NCBI RefSeq assembly: GCF_000975265.2
Contig: NZ_CP083405.1
Location: 2,542,001-2,606,000 of the forward strand
DNA length: 64,000 nucleotides
DNA from: Mycobacterium lepromatosis
GTDB taxonomy: Bacteria; Actinomycetota; Actinomycetes; Mycobacteriales; Mycobacteriaceae
Reading direction: 5' to 3'
Below the pieces are notes generated by a model. It ran no database searches. It was not told the DNA's origin and worked only from the letters and a program-made list of their open reading frames with translations. The translations under genes were made by a program, and so were the position numbers. Shown here piece by piece: positions 1 through 12,996 of the stretch (position 1 is the stretch's first letter; the number at the start of each line of letters is the position of its first letter).

Positions 1-1792
1 GCAAACCACAAGCCGAAGTCTCGTAAGCTATCCGTGCGTAAGGCGGCCGTGGCTACCAAAGAAAAAACCGACCGGTCCGTCGGTCGATATCCAAATGACG
101 AAACTCACTGAATCGCAGCTAGACTCCCGAGTCAGGCAAGGAGTACGGAGACGTCGCGGTGTGTCCAGACGCATGGTAAATGTGACTTTGTGTCCTCCGG
201 CCTCCCGGGTGGGCATCTGGTGGTGCCGAGCGAAGTTGTGGTTCGCTTCATATGGAGTGCAGCGAATCCGTGAGCTGGGGGTATTTTTGCCCGCGGAGGT
301 GATTCTTTGCCGGCAGCCATTGGCCCGCAGTCCGGTTGTCATGGCCCGCAAACATTCATAGCGAGTCATCGAAAGCTGCTGGCCGGGATCGAGTACACAA
401 CCACGTCCGGGACCCTGGCGTCGGTGGACAAATCGATGATGTTTGCATGGCCGACCTAGGCCCTGGTCGACGCAGGCCTATCCGGGCTGTGTGCGGGCCG
501 TGCGCTCATCCGACAAGATAAAGTACACACTGGCGCTAGAGGCGAGTTATCGGGTAGGTGGTCGAATGGTTTACAAACTTGTCATGGTCGGCGGTTAGAT
601 TGACCTCAGCGGTCAACCTATTGGCCTCCCAAAGCGGTATTCTTTAGCTCACCGCGTCACTGAGTGTCATGCATTTCGATTACCATGATGCGGAGGCACA
701 CGATCATCGTCTGTTACATTAGCGATTTGTCGGCTGTCGATGGCAGCTTACCACTGACCGAAACGTCACCAACAAGCTCGTCAGTCGAAGTTGCTGAAGC
801 CAACAAAGTTTGGCATCAATTCTTAGCAGTGATCACTACAGTGAACGTCAAGCATCCGTGGCTAACATCAGATGCCGCCGTGCTAGACGTCCAAACCGTA
901 AGCAGCGGGCTCGCCGCTACCACCACGCCCCGGTTTCGCCGGTTTCTGTGTTGCCAACTAGATTACACTCCGTCAAGAAAGCGTCGACCTGGACGCTGCA
1001 TCAATCCTGTTTATTCTCGCGTCCTACGCAGCGAGCCCTGGCAAGAAAAGAAACCAGAATAGTGGCTCTTTAAAGGAGCGGCCGATCAAATTGACGAGCA
1101 CCTTGCAGAGAAATCAGGTGACGCGTATTTCTTGCACAACCCACCATCCTAGCCGGACAGGACGACCACGGAGCGACCGTCCCTACTAGCGATGTTGATT
1201 ACCGCAAGGACTTCGCGATATTAGCACTTTTCCCAAGTGAGCCGGAGCAATTGATTACAGTCCGCCGCTACCCACGCGTCGTATCCAATAGCTGCAAATA
1301 GGCTAGGTGATCACACTTATACCTCAGTTTACCCGACCCGCCTAGTGGCGCACGAAAGGGCTCAGCGGAACAACCGTGAGTGATCAAACCGCTGTACAAA
1401 CAGCAGACAGCTCGCCGCCTAGAGGTACCCCGGGATCTTGATGAACTTCGTCGTCGGGCACGCCGCCATCCGGTTAGTAAATGAATCCGACGACACCCGT
1501 AACCTAACACAGTGCCCTCGTACCTAGCCACGTACTTTAGCAACGAAGCGATGTGCCCGATCCAATTCATCGAAACGAATTAAGACCAGCGAAAAATGGA
1601 CTGGAAGAGCGCTCAACGCTGTACTCGGCCCCAATACACTTACCACCTACGGCTCAGCCATAGCTGAATCTGTGGGCCAGATTCACTGAGCTGATACGAA
1701 CGCCCCCTATGGAACGCCTATTTTAACGAGGCAATACAGGTTGAATACACCGCAGCTCATGCGGTGGCGGGACGCGCAGTCTAGGCCGCTGA
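1..1792. other. Non-coding or decayed stretch, no gene assigned
   Basis: No reading frame here looks like a real protein; the longest frames are low-complexity and arginine/serine rich with no family signature. A plus-strand stretch around 1080-1290 reads like coding sequence in one frame (it includes DYRKDFAILALFPSEPEQL), so it may be a remnant, but I cannot name it. A perfect 6-bp inverted repeat, TTGACC/GGTCAA, lies near 600-616. In M. tuberculosis the genes beyond Rv3707c are short hypothetical genes; this block is probably their decayed equivalent. Confidence 0.5.
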
Positions 1793-2941
1793 TCAGGGTT
1801 TGAACGGGTTGACCGCGAATTGGATCACCCGGTACAGCGCACTCATCCGCGCGCGGGTGTCCCACTGGCTGACGAAGATCCGCAGCTCATCAAGGGTGGA
1901 ACCGGGTGAGATGTACCCTCCATACGGTTGGGCTAGCCGATTGTCGTACGGAGGCGGCAGGCTTTCCGCCGGATCGGGCCACTCATCGTGTTGCACCACC
2001 GTAGTCACCGGGGAGGTGCCCAGCAACGTCGGATCGGCGGCAACTCGGACCTCCATATTGCCAGTGGTGGCGTTGAAATAGGACAGCACTGCCTGGCCAT
2101 CAATCTGCTTAATGCACATCTCGCCAACCTTGTCAGGCCAGAGCGGTGTCGGGGGCTTGTTCCAACCGCCATCAGGTCCAGCCGCCCAACCCTGCCACCG
2201 AGACCGGTCGGTGAACGTTTGCGGTGTGACCCGAAAAAGCTGCACAGGATCTCTGCGGGTGAAACTGTTGGCCACGATGTATACCCACCCACTCGACGAG
2301 TCAGGGGTGGGTATCGGGTCGTAGTACCCGCTGATCTGCGTCTGCCGGCCGTCATGGGAGGCCGCGGCGCGTCGCGATCCTGGTACGGTCTGCCAACCGA
2401 CACGCGCAGGCTCGGCCGTGACCAGCCGCGAGTCCTGTGGCTCCAGGTCTTTGGTCGTAGTCACCATCAGGTAGTTGTGCCGGTTAATTTGCACCACGCC
2501 AGCAGGCAGCTGCGAATCCCCCGGCGGTGCGGAGTCGGCCAGCAACGGCTTATCGACACCGGTGACGCCGATGTAACGCACCCCGGTCGGGTCGTCGACC
2601 GACGCAGTATCCACGTGCAGCGCGACCGGTGAGGACCAGCCACCGAACCCGACCCCCTGGCCGGCAAAGCTGTCACCACAAACCTGCAAAAGCTCGGCGG
2701 GGAACTCGATGAACTCGCACAAGTCGGTGGCGCCGATGCCATAGTCACCGGTACGGGTTCCTGTGCCCGCCGTCGGACCGATTCGCAACACTTGCCCCGG
2801 CACCAGAGGCCGCAGAATCGGCTCTGGTGCCGGGGCGGGTGGATCGGCATGCGCTGTCCAAGAAGCAACCCAAAAAACCTGTGCGACACACAAAAACAAC
2901 GCGGCGTACCACGAGCACCCCGCGAAACGGGCAAAACTCAC
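1793..2941 (-). CDS. Secreted DUF4185-like protein (Rv3707c orthologue)
   Basis: A 382-residue protein. It opens with a typical export signal: a hydrophobic stretch at about residues 8-30 ending in a TAHADPPAP cleavage region, then a proline-rich linker. The body has the blade-like repeats of DUF4185 or beta-propeller-like secreted proteins, with phrases such as GYISPGSTLDELRIFVSQW near the end. The start is GTG at 2941, only 7 nt after the asd stop, so it is the last gene of an ask-asd operon. Its enzymatic role is not known to me; a cell-envelope or secreted hydrolase-like function is a guess from fold and signal peptide. The gene is intact, with length similar to the M. tuberculosis counterpart. 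Confidence 0.8.
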   Translation of the reverse strand: MSFARFAGCSWYAALFLCVAQVFWVASWTAHADPPAPAPEPILRPLVPGQVLRIGPTAGTGTRTGDYGIGATDLCEFIEFPAELLQVCGDSFAGQGVGFGGWSSPVALHVDTASVDDPTGVRYIGVTGVDKPLLADSAPPGDSQLPAGVVQINRHNYLMVTTTKDLEPQDSRLVTAEPARVGWQTVPGSRRAAASHDGRQTQISGYYDPIPTPDSSSGWVYIVANSFTRRDPVQLFRVTPQTFTDRSRWQGWAAGPDGGWNKPPTPLWPDKVGEMCIKQIDGQAVLSYFNATTGNMEVRVAADPTLLGTSPVTTVVQHDEWPDPAESLPPPYDNRLAQPYGGYISPGSTLDELRIFVSQWDTRARMSALYRVIQFAVNPFKP

Positions 2942-2948
2942 CCGTGGA

Positions 2949-5269
<2,321 letters not shown>

Positions 5270-5777
5270 TGTTGCACTGCCTTTCTGGTTATCTCCCTGG
5301 CTAGTAGGTCCAGAACAGAATACGTGGGGATGGCACTGCGACGATGCATACCATGCGTCGAGCACCGTGCGCTCACCGGCACCTCGCAGCGGATGGAGTC
5401 AGCATAGTTATGCAGCAAGCTGGGGATGTCAACAAGATCTGTCGACTGGGCCTGAAACCCTTTCTAGAACCTAATTAATCGGCGTACTATATGGGTATTT
5501 GAGCGGAAATCCATAAACTCCCCGGCGATCGCGATACGTCGCGCATCCCTGGTGGTGGGAATCGCCGGATCCTGCTTGGCGGGAAACAGCACATGTCATT
5601 TGCGGTCACGGCCCGGAGTTAGTGCTGGCAGTGACACAGGATTTGCAGGGTATCGGCTCGCTGGTGGGCGCAGCACAGGGGTAACGCTGGCACCAACGGT
5701 CAACTGTACGGCAGGCCGATCCGACCCCAGTGCCTACGGCTGAGACTTGGTGCACATGCCGAAGCTCAGTCTGTGGT
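5270..5777. other. Intergenic region between divergent ask and leuA
   Basis: About 500 bases separate the ask start from the leuA promoter. No credible gene or RNA was recognised. The ask promoter must lie near its left end. The large spacing suggests an eroded upstream gene, but no protein family can be read. Confidence 0.4.
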
Positions 5778-5805
5778 TTGGCAGCGACGCCCATCGCGGT
5801 ATAAT
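5778..5805 (+). promoter_or_regulatory. SigA-type promoter of the leuA leader transcript
   Basis: TTGGCA at 5778-5783 and a consensus TATAAT at 5800-5805 are separated by 16 bp. The predicted start of transcription, about 5812, falls on or next to a GTG that opens a short leucine-rich reading frame, so the transcript is probably leaderless. Confidence 0.7.
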
Positions 5806-5812
5806 GCAGATC

Positions 5813-5854
5813 GTGCTGCAGGTACTCCTTCTCGAACGCCGCGGCGGGGTCTGA
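5813..5854 (+). CDS. Putative leaderless leucine leader peptide of leuA
   Basis: GTG at 5813 opens a 13-residue frame, MLQVLLLERRGGV, ending TGA at 5852-5854. Four of its first seven residues are leucine. The start coincides with the predicted transcription start, and the stop codon overlaps the first arm of a hairpin, as expected of a ribosome-mediated attenuator sensing leucyl-tRNA. Attenuation of leuA is established in other actinobacteria; its operation here is inferred from layout. Confidence 0.55.
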   Translation: MLQVLLLERRGGV

Positions 5855-5898
5855 TGTAGACCGGCTTCCCGTCGTGGGAGTTCACTATGCGCCGGTCT
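5848..5898 (+). promoter_or_regulatory. Mutually exclusive hairpins in the leuA leader (attenuator-like)
   Basis: Arm A (GGTCT, 5848-5852) can pair with the start of arm B (AGACC, 5858-5862). The longer arm B (AGACCGGC, 5858-5865) pairs perfectly with arm C (GCCGGTCT, 5891-5898), enclosing a further TCCC/GGGA stem (5867-5870 with 5876-5879). A ribosome stalled on the leucine codons or finishing at TGA would favour different pairings. No U-tract follows, so termination would have to be of the U-less mycobacterial kind, or control could act on translation of leuA. Confidence 0.5.
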
Positions 5899-5900
5899 GA

Positions 5901-7754
<1,854 letters not shown>

Positions 7755-7910
7755 GACTCAGTAACAGGCACCGGTGACGGCTCTTCCCTAACTTCAAGGC
7801 TCCATTTGTCATCGGCGTGCCTGGCCCATCCGGGCCAGGCGGTCTGTTCGGCACACAGAGGATATCGGGAACGAACGGTCTCAGCGGGTTTACTCGAGTT
7901 ACCTAATTCA

Positions 7911-8900
7911 TCAAAACAGTGTGACTTGCTCGTCGGTAACCGCGGCACTAGTGAATTCATCCAGGAAAGTACCACAGACGACAGCGCGAACGTAGTCCAT
8001 GAATTGCTCTCAGAAACCACCGGCACATCCAATTGCCTGGCGAGATAACCCTTACTCTGCGCGGGAGTGGCTTCGTTGCAAATCACCAGCGAGGTCTCGC
8101 GGTCAACAGCCTCTCAGTAGGCCAGCCCAGCGTGCAGGATTCACTCGACAAGTTCTTCCTGGGTGCGTGCCAACTCAGCGGCCAGGTCCACCCGCATGCC
8201 TTGGGGGTCAGCGGCCTACCGCCAACGTATCTCCCCAGGTTGAGATACGGACACAGCATGCGGGCAACCAACACCTTCAACGGTCGCAGCCCATCGTGAA
8301 CCGCCCGGGCGTTGTGCCAGACCGTCAGAAACCACAAGTCGAGTTGGTGTCCCCGTTTGAACACCATCGCCAATACCCTGGTCAAAACCATAGCATAGCC
8401 GAAGGCATCATGCGACCGCTTCTTGGGGATACCCCAGTGGTGCGCCGCGAACGCCTCGAGTCTCGGAATATCAGATCCCCAGGCCTAACCGCTAGACCAT
8501 AGTACATGGCACTGTCGACGAAGAGTTCAGCTCCCAAGATCTCGGCCTCCGCGGCGAGAAATGCGTAGGCGAACGCAACATTGCTCGCCACCAGCGTGCT
8601 GTCGAGCAACACCTCGGACATGTCACCGACCATGTCAGCAATTGAGACGGACTCGAGCATGGCGGCCGTCAGGCGATGCACGTGGGTGGGACCCGAGATT
8701 AAGCAAGCTGACCAGGGACCACTCCACACGTCCGTCGACATCAAAGCCGAGTACGGCAAGGCTGATTATCTGGGCCAACCAAACCCGGACGAAAATCCGA
8801 CAGCTCGACCTGTCCGACGAGGACAGCCCAACCCGCATTCGGCTCGCTGGCCGACCCCAAAGCGTCGGGTTCATTAACTGCAGTATTACAGTCGAGCCGA
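7911..8900 (-). pseudogene. dnaQ: dnaQ-like exonuclease (DNA polymerase III epsilon-like), decayed
   Basis: Minus-strand fragments in several frames rebuild the DnaQ/BRCT-type protein. From the N-terminus they read IISLAVLGFDVDGRV, then GPTHVHRLTAAML and VASNVAFAYAFLAAEAEI, then DGLRPLKVL and LNLGRYVGGRPL, then the C-terminal tail ending in TGA at 7911-7913. Several frameshifts and stops separate them, so no full-length product is possible. The active-site aspartate of the Exo II-like segment is already changed (VASNVAFAYAF against the family's VAHNVAFDYAF). The start is approximate, set from the usual length of about 330 residues. Confidence 0.88.
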
Positions 8901-8941
8901 CATCAACGGTGGCGTTGCACGTCGTGTTGGCCCGCAAATAT

Positions 8942-8995
8942 TTTAGGGCGACCCGCTGCACCCAACGCAAGCGCTGCGCTTGCGATCGCCCTAAA
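8942..8995 (+). promoter_or_regulatory. Nested inverted repeats and leaderless promoter before murT
   Basis: A perfect 10-bp inverted repeat, TTTAGGGCGA (8942-8951) with TCGCCCTAAA (8986-8995), encloses a second near-perfect palindrome, CGCAAGCGC-T-GCGCTTGCG (8966-8984). A TANNNT-type -10 element, TAAACT, lies at 8992-8997, placing the transcription start at about 9004, the G of the murT GTG. No ribosome-binding site is visible, which fits leaderless translation. The outer arms could be an operator overlapping the -10. Confidence 0.5.
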
Positions 8996-9003
8996 CTGCA
9001 CAG

Positions 9004-10239
9004 GTGTTTACCGTCCGCGCACGTCTAGCCCTGGCCGCCGGAGCAAGCGCGCGGTGGACATCACAGATCACCGGACGCGGAGCTGGGACAATGATCGGCG
9101 GCCTGGTGGCGATAACCCTGGACCGCTCAATTCTCAGCCAGCTCGGAGCGGGCCGGCGCATCATCGTCGTCACCGGCACCAACGGCAAATCGACGACCAC
9201 CCGGATGACTGTGGACGCGTTGAGCACACTGCCCCCCGGCTCAGTGGCCACCAATGCTGAAGGCGCCAACATGGACGCTGGCCTAGTGGCCGCGCTGGCC
9301 GCGAATCGTGCCGCCAAACTCGCAGTCCTCGAGGTCGACGAGATGCATGTGCCGCACGTCGCCGATGCTCTAACACCTTACGTCGTCGTACTGCTTAACC
9401 TGTCGCGTGACCAGCTGGACCGCGTAGGCGAGATCAACGTGATCGAACGCACGCTGCGCACCGGCCTGGCCCGGCACCCGACGGCAATCGTCATCGCCAA
9501 TTGCGACGACGTGCTGATGACCTCGGTCGCCTACGACAGTCCGAACGTGGTTTGGGTGGCCGCGGGCGACACCTGGCCGAACGACTCGGTCAGCTGCCCC
9601 CGCAGCGGCGAAGTCATCGTCCGCAACAACGGACATTGGTATTCCACCGGCGCCGATTTCAAGCGACCCAGCCCACACTGGTGGTTCGACGACAACACCT
9701 TGTATGGGCCCGACGAGTTGGCGCTACCGATGCGGCTGGCGCTGCCCGGATCGGTGAATCGCGGCAACGCCGCCCAGGCGGTGGCCACCGCCGTCACGCT
9801 AGGTGCCAACGCCACAACAGCAGTAGCAGCAGTGTCCAAGGTCAACGAAGTTGCCGGACGATACCGGAGCGTACGGATCGGTGAACACACCACCCGGATC
9901 TTGCTAGCCAAGAATCCGGCGGGCTGGCAGGAGGCGCTGTCGATGGTGGACACACAAGCCGCTGGAGTGGTCATCTCAGTCAACGGGAAGGTGCCTGACG
10001 GTGAGGATCTGTCGTGGTTGTGGGATGTGCGTTTCGAACACTTCGAGAAGATCCCCGTGGTAGCCGCTGGCGAACGCGGCACCGACCTAGCGGTGCGCCT
10101 GGGATATGCAGGCGTGGAACACACTCTGGTGCACGACACCGTAGCCGCGATCGCCTCGTGCCCACCCGGGCCGGTGGAGGTCATCGCCAACTACACCGCG
10201 TTCCGTCAGCTACAACGCAGGTTGGCGCGTCATGGCTGA
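9004..10239 (+). CDS. murT: Lipid II isoglutaminyl synthase, Mur-ligase subunit
   Basis: With GatD it amidates the alpha-carboxyl of D-glutamate in the lipid II stem peptide at the cytoplasmic face of the membrane. The 411 residues have a Mur-ligase layout: an N-terminal hydrophobic stretch, P-loop GTNGKSTTT at about 59-67, a central domain with NLSRDQLDRVGEI, and a C-terminal DUF1727 domain (LAKNPAGWQEAL, WDVRFE). The start is GTG 9004, likely leaderless. Unlike firmicute MurT, no four-cysteine zinc ribbon is visible in the central insertion; only isolated cysteines (NCDD, SCPRSG) occur. The stop overlaps gatD by 8 nt. Confidence 0.93.
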   Translation: MFTVRARLALAAGASARWTSQITGRGAGTMIGGLVAITLDRSILSQLGAGRRIIVVTGTNGKSTTTRMTVDALSTLPPGSVATNAEGANMDAGLVAALAANRAAKLAVLEVDEMHVPHVADALTPYVVVLLNLSRDQLDRVGEINVIERTLRTGLARHPTAIVIANCDDVLMTSVAYDSPNVVWVAAGDTWPNDSVSCPRSGEVIVRNNGHWYSTGADFKRPSPHWWFDDNTLYGPDELALPMRLALPGSVNRGNAAQAVATAVTLGANATTAVAAVSKVNEVAGRYRSVRIGEHTTRILLAKNPAGWQEALSMVDTQAAGVVISVNGKVPDGEDLSWLWDVRFEHFEKIPVVAAGERGTDLAVRLGYAGVEHTLVHDTVAAIASCPPGPVEVIANYTAFRQLQRRLARHG

Positions 10240-10939
10240 CTCGACGGTGCGGATCGGGCTAGTGTTGCCCGACGTCATGGGCACCTACGGCGACGGCGGC
10301 AACGCCGTGGTGCTGCGACAACGGTTGCTGTTGCGAGGTATCGCGGCTGAGATTATCGAGCTGACGCTCGCCGATCCGGTGCCCGAATCACTGGACCTTT
10401 ACACGCTGGGCGGCGCGGAGGATTACGCGCAGCGGCTGGCCACAAGACACCTGCTGCGGTATCCGGGCCTGCAGCATGCAGCCAGTTACGGCGCACCAGT
10501 GTTGGCTATCTGTGCAGCTATACAAGTGCTCGGCCAATGGTATGAGACATCGTCCAGGGAACAAGTCGACGGCGTGGGCTTGCTGGATGTGACTACCACA
10601 CCGCAAGATGTGCGCACCATCGGCGAACTGGTCAGCACGCCGTTGCTGACCGGTTTGAACCAACGCCTAAGCGGCTTCGAAAACCACCGCGGTGGCACCG
10701 TGCTGGGCCCCGCGGTGACGCCACTGGGCGCGGTGGTCAAGGGAGTCGGCAACCGGGTCGGTGACCACTTCGACGGCGCCATTCAGGGCAGTGTGATAGC
10801 GACCTACATGCACGGACCATGTCTGGCCCGTAATCCCGAGCTTGCCGACCTATTGTTGAGCAAAGTGGTAGGTGAGCTGGAGCCACTAGAGCTGCCCGAG
10901 GTGGAGTTGCTGCGCCGTGAGCGACTGGCGGCTCGCTAG
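10232..10939 (+). CDS. gatD: Lipid II isoglutaminyl synthase, glutaminase subunit
   Basis: A class I-type (CobB/CobQ-like) glutamine amidotransferase that supplies ammonia to MurT. It has 235 residues. The nucleophile is C94 in VLAICAAIQVLG, and the catalytic histidine is H194 in TYMHGPCLARNP. The ATG at 10232 lies inside the end of murT, so the subunits are co-translated. The stop at 10937-10939 overlaps the stop of the opposing decayed gene. Confidence 0.93.
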   Translation: MADSTVRIGLVLPDVMGTYGDGGNAVVLRQRLLLRGIAAEIIELTLADPVPESLDLYTLGGAEDYAQRLATRHLLRYPGLQHAASYGAPVLAICAAIQVLGQWYETSSREQVDGVGLLDVTTTPQDVRTIGELVSTPLLTGLNQRLSGFENHRGGTVLGPAVTPLGAVVKGVGNRVGDHFDGAIQGSVIATYMHGPCLARNPELADLLLSKVVGELEPLELPEVELLRRERLAAR

Positions 10940-11810
10940 GCCTTCCAACCCCTGGCGAGCAGCGCGTTACGCACGCGAACCAGCACTGCGTTGGATTTAT
11001 CTTGGGCAATTACGCAGGTAATAACCTGACTTAAGTCTTCCAACTTACGTAGCCGTCGCTGGTCGCTGGGTATATTGCCGGCAATCGCTGCGATGGTGGT
11101 CACTGTCATTATTCATTATTCAACGGCTACCTCCATCCCTCCCCGCCCATATAAGTACGCCTACCGGATAAGTACGCCTACCGGACGTCAGTTTTCCTAG
11201 ACCGACCGGTATTTGCGTGGTGAGAACGGGCAGGTTGGCGTCGATCAACCACAAAAGTAACCAACTCTCTTTGGAAGACGCGGCACCCGGATAGACGAGC
11301 GCAAGCACCACGCGTAGCCGTCGCAGACCCCATGCATCCGAGTACCACTCTGGCAAACAACAGCACATTTTCGCCCGAAAACGGGGTCTACCCGCATGAG
11401 AGCGTCGAGCTGCGCCACCACCGGCCCGCGCGACAGAAGCCGACCGCGATCATAAGCTGTGCGGGCCAACGTAGTAACCGGCAACCCGACCCGACACGGA
11501 ATGATCTGGTCGTCGACCACGGTCTCGTTGCGAGACGATAGGCCGCGTTGTGGCCGGGCGCTGGGCACAACCAATTCGACAGCAAAGCCGTCGCCCACCC
11601 ACTGCGCACCACGAATCGCGGAGACAGCGACGCCGGCAAGGACCGCCTTTTGACCACGCAAAGAAAGCCGGGAGCCGGTAACTCAGCCACCCAACGTGAA
11701 TGCCGGAGCACCTCGGCAGGTAAATGCCGTGTTAGACCGCGTCATGCCAACGCTAAAGTTCATGTACGGTCATCCAGTCAGCGGTAATGACCTCACCGGC
11801 CAATAAACAA
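10936..11810 (-). pseudogene. DUF559/AbiEi-like protein (Rv3714c orthologue), decayed
   Basis: Minus-strand fragments in different frames match a mycobacterial family of about 290 residues with a winged-helix N-terminus and a C-terminal nuclease-like DUF559 region. They include AVLAGVAVSAIRGAQWV, GLPVTTLARTAYD and RVVLALVYPGAASSKESWL. The C-terminus reads RRLRKLEDLSQVITCVIAQD and then RVRNALLARGWKA before TAG at 10936-10938. The last fragment is an open frame of 57 codons from an ATG at about 11110, but it is only the tail of the old gene. The start is approximate. Confidence 0.72.
11151..11184. repeat. Two-copy 17-bp tandem repeat
   Basis: The unit ATAAGTACGCCTACCGG occurs twice, back to back, at 11151-11167 and 11168-11184, inside the decayed Rv3714c-like gene. 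It is probably a local duplication arising during decay. Confidence 0.9.
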
Positions 11811-11922
11811 TAAAGACTTTCCCCATGCAAGCATGCTAACTACCGGCTATCGACATTCCCCAGATCGACGTTTTGCATATAACACCCGAGAGAGTGCCTA
11901 CAAAACATCGATTTCGGCGAAA

Positions 11923-12534
11923 TCAGATCATCGCTCGCCGGCCGGTCAGCGCACGGCCGAGTGTCAGCTCGTCGGCGAACTCCAGGTCACCGCCCATCGG
12001 CAACCCGGACGCGATCCGCGTCACGGTCAAGCCGGGTATATCGCGCAGCATCCGAACCAAATAGGTGGCGGTTGCCTCACCCTCGGTATTGGGGTCGGTG
12101 GCAATGATCACCTCTGTAATGTCCACATCGTCGACCCGCTCACCGATGCGGCTTAGCAATTCGCGGATCCGCAGCTGGTCGGGGCCAACTCCGGATAGCG
12201 GATCAAGCGCACCACCCAACACGTGATAGCGGCCGCGGAATTCGCGGGTGCGCTCCACGGCCTGGACATCTTTCGGTTCCTCAACAACACACACCACAGA
12301 TGCATCTCGACGGGTATCAGAACAAATTCTGCATCGCTCATCGTCAGAGACATTGCCGCACACCGCACAGAACCGCACGCCATCGCGAACCGCCACCAAC
12401 ACGGCGGTTAACCGGTCGATATCTTGCGGTTCAGCCGATAACAGATGAAAGGCGATGCGCTGCGCGCTTTTAGGTCCAATACCAGGCAGCTTGCCAAGCT
12501 CATCGATCAGATTCTGGACCGGCCCCTCAAACAT
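11923..12534 (-). CDS. recR: Recombination mediator RecR
   Basis: Works with RecO/RecF at single-stranded gaps in recombinational repair. It has 203 residues, the normal length. The helix-hairpin-helix ([20 protein letters not shown], about 13-32) is followed by a four-cysteine zinc finger (C56, C59, C68, C71) and a Toprim domain ([12 protein letters not shown], then [15 protein letters not shown]). The start is ATG 12534, 11 nt after the ybaB stop, so the two form the conserved ybaB-recR operon. Confidence 0.97.
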   Translation of the reverse strand: MFEGPVQNLIDELGKLPGIGPKSAQRIAFHLLSAEPQDIDRLTAVLVAVRDGVRFCAVCGNVSDDERCRICSDTRRDASVVCVVEEPKDVQAVERTREFRGRYHVLGGALDPLSGVGPDQLRIRELLSRIGERVDDVDITEVIIATDPNTEGEATATYLVRMLRDIPGLTVTRIASGLPMGGDLEFADELTLGRALTGRRAMI

Positions 12535-12545
12535 ATCGATGCAAG

Positions 12546-12896
12546 TCAGGTGCCTGGCATGTAAGTCGGTGGGGTTGGCGGCGGTGCCGTCGGACGCATG
12601 GCGCTGGTCAGCGCGCCCAAACGCTCCTGAGCCAGTTTGGTGACTTGTTTGGAAGCATCGGCCATAGCGCCGACGATCAGGTCCTGTAAGGTCTCAATGT
12701 CGCCGGGGTCGACGACCTTAGGATCGATGGCAACACTAACCACTTCTCCACTGCCTTTGACAACAACCTTGACCAAGCCCCCACCAACCTGACCATGCAC
12801 TTGCGCGTTCACGAGCTGTTGTTGGGCTTCCAGTAACTTCTGCTGCATCTGCTGCGCCTGGGCGAGCAGAGCCGACATATCACCTCCGGGTTGCAT
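12546..12896 (-). CDS. ybaB: YbaB/EbfC-family nucleoid-associated protein
   Basis: A small DNA-binding protein usually found next to recR. I chose the ATG at 12896 ([16 protein letters not shown]), which has GAGGG upstream; an in-frame extension to 13019 has no family similarity. The 116-residue product has the coiled helix [12 protein letters not shown], the conserved core [13 protein letters not shown] and the second helix [16 protein letters not shown], ending in a short proline-rich tail. That tail is shorter than in M. tuberculosis. Confidence 0.92.
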   Translation of the reverse strand: MQPGGDMSALLAQAQQMQQKLLEAQQQLVNAQVHGQVGGGLVKVVVKGSGEVVSVAIDPKVVDPGDIETLQDLIVGAMADASKQVTKLAQERLGALTSAMRPTAPPPTPPTYMPGT

Positions 12897-12943
12897 GACA
12901 GTTCCCTCGCATCTTGGTCTCGAGTTGGTTTCGCCTACGGATA

Positions 12944-12996
12944 TTAGGGCGATTTGAAACCCCGAGCCTAAACTGCACCAGGCTAGCTTTGCGCCG
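12944..12996 (+). promoter_or_regulatory. Probable promoter/operator region of ami1
   Basis: TTAGGGCGA at 12944-12952 and CCTAAACTGCAC at 12967-12978 repeat the two elements seen before murT. A TANNNT box TAGCTT (12984-12989) would place transcription exactly on the GTG start at 12996; the TAAACT at 12969-12974 would start about 15 nt upstream. Either is compatible with the absence of a clear ribosome-binding site. Confidence 0.45.

Noticed and set aside
664..1062. 132-codon plus-strand open frame
   Set aside because: Composition and lack of any motif look random; a second overlapping frame is equally long, and there is no ribosome-binding site.
1988..2632. 214-codon plus-strand frame opposite the DUF4185 gene
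   Set aside because: A shadow frame of the intact minus-strand gene, arginine-rich and without motifs.
5270..5365. 32-residue N-terminal extension of aspartokinase
   Set aside because: It has no family similarity. The GTG at 5269 has a good ribosome-binding site and gives the normal 421 residues.
5804..5854. ATG at 5804 as start of the leucine leader peptide
   Set aside because: This ATG overlaps the TATAAT -10 box, so it would lie upstream of the predicted transcript start; the in-frame GTG at 5813 fits better.
9531..10190. 219-codon minus-strand frame within murT
   Set aside because: A shadow of murT, which has clear motifs on the plus strand.
11150..11190. Start of a CRISPR or larger repeat array
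   Set aside because: Only two adjacent copies with no spacers.
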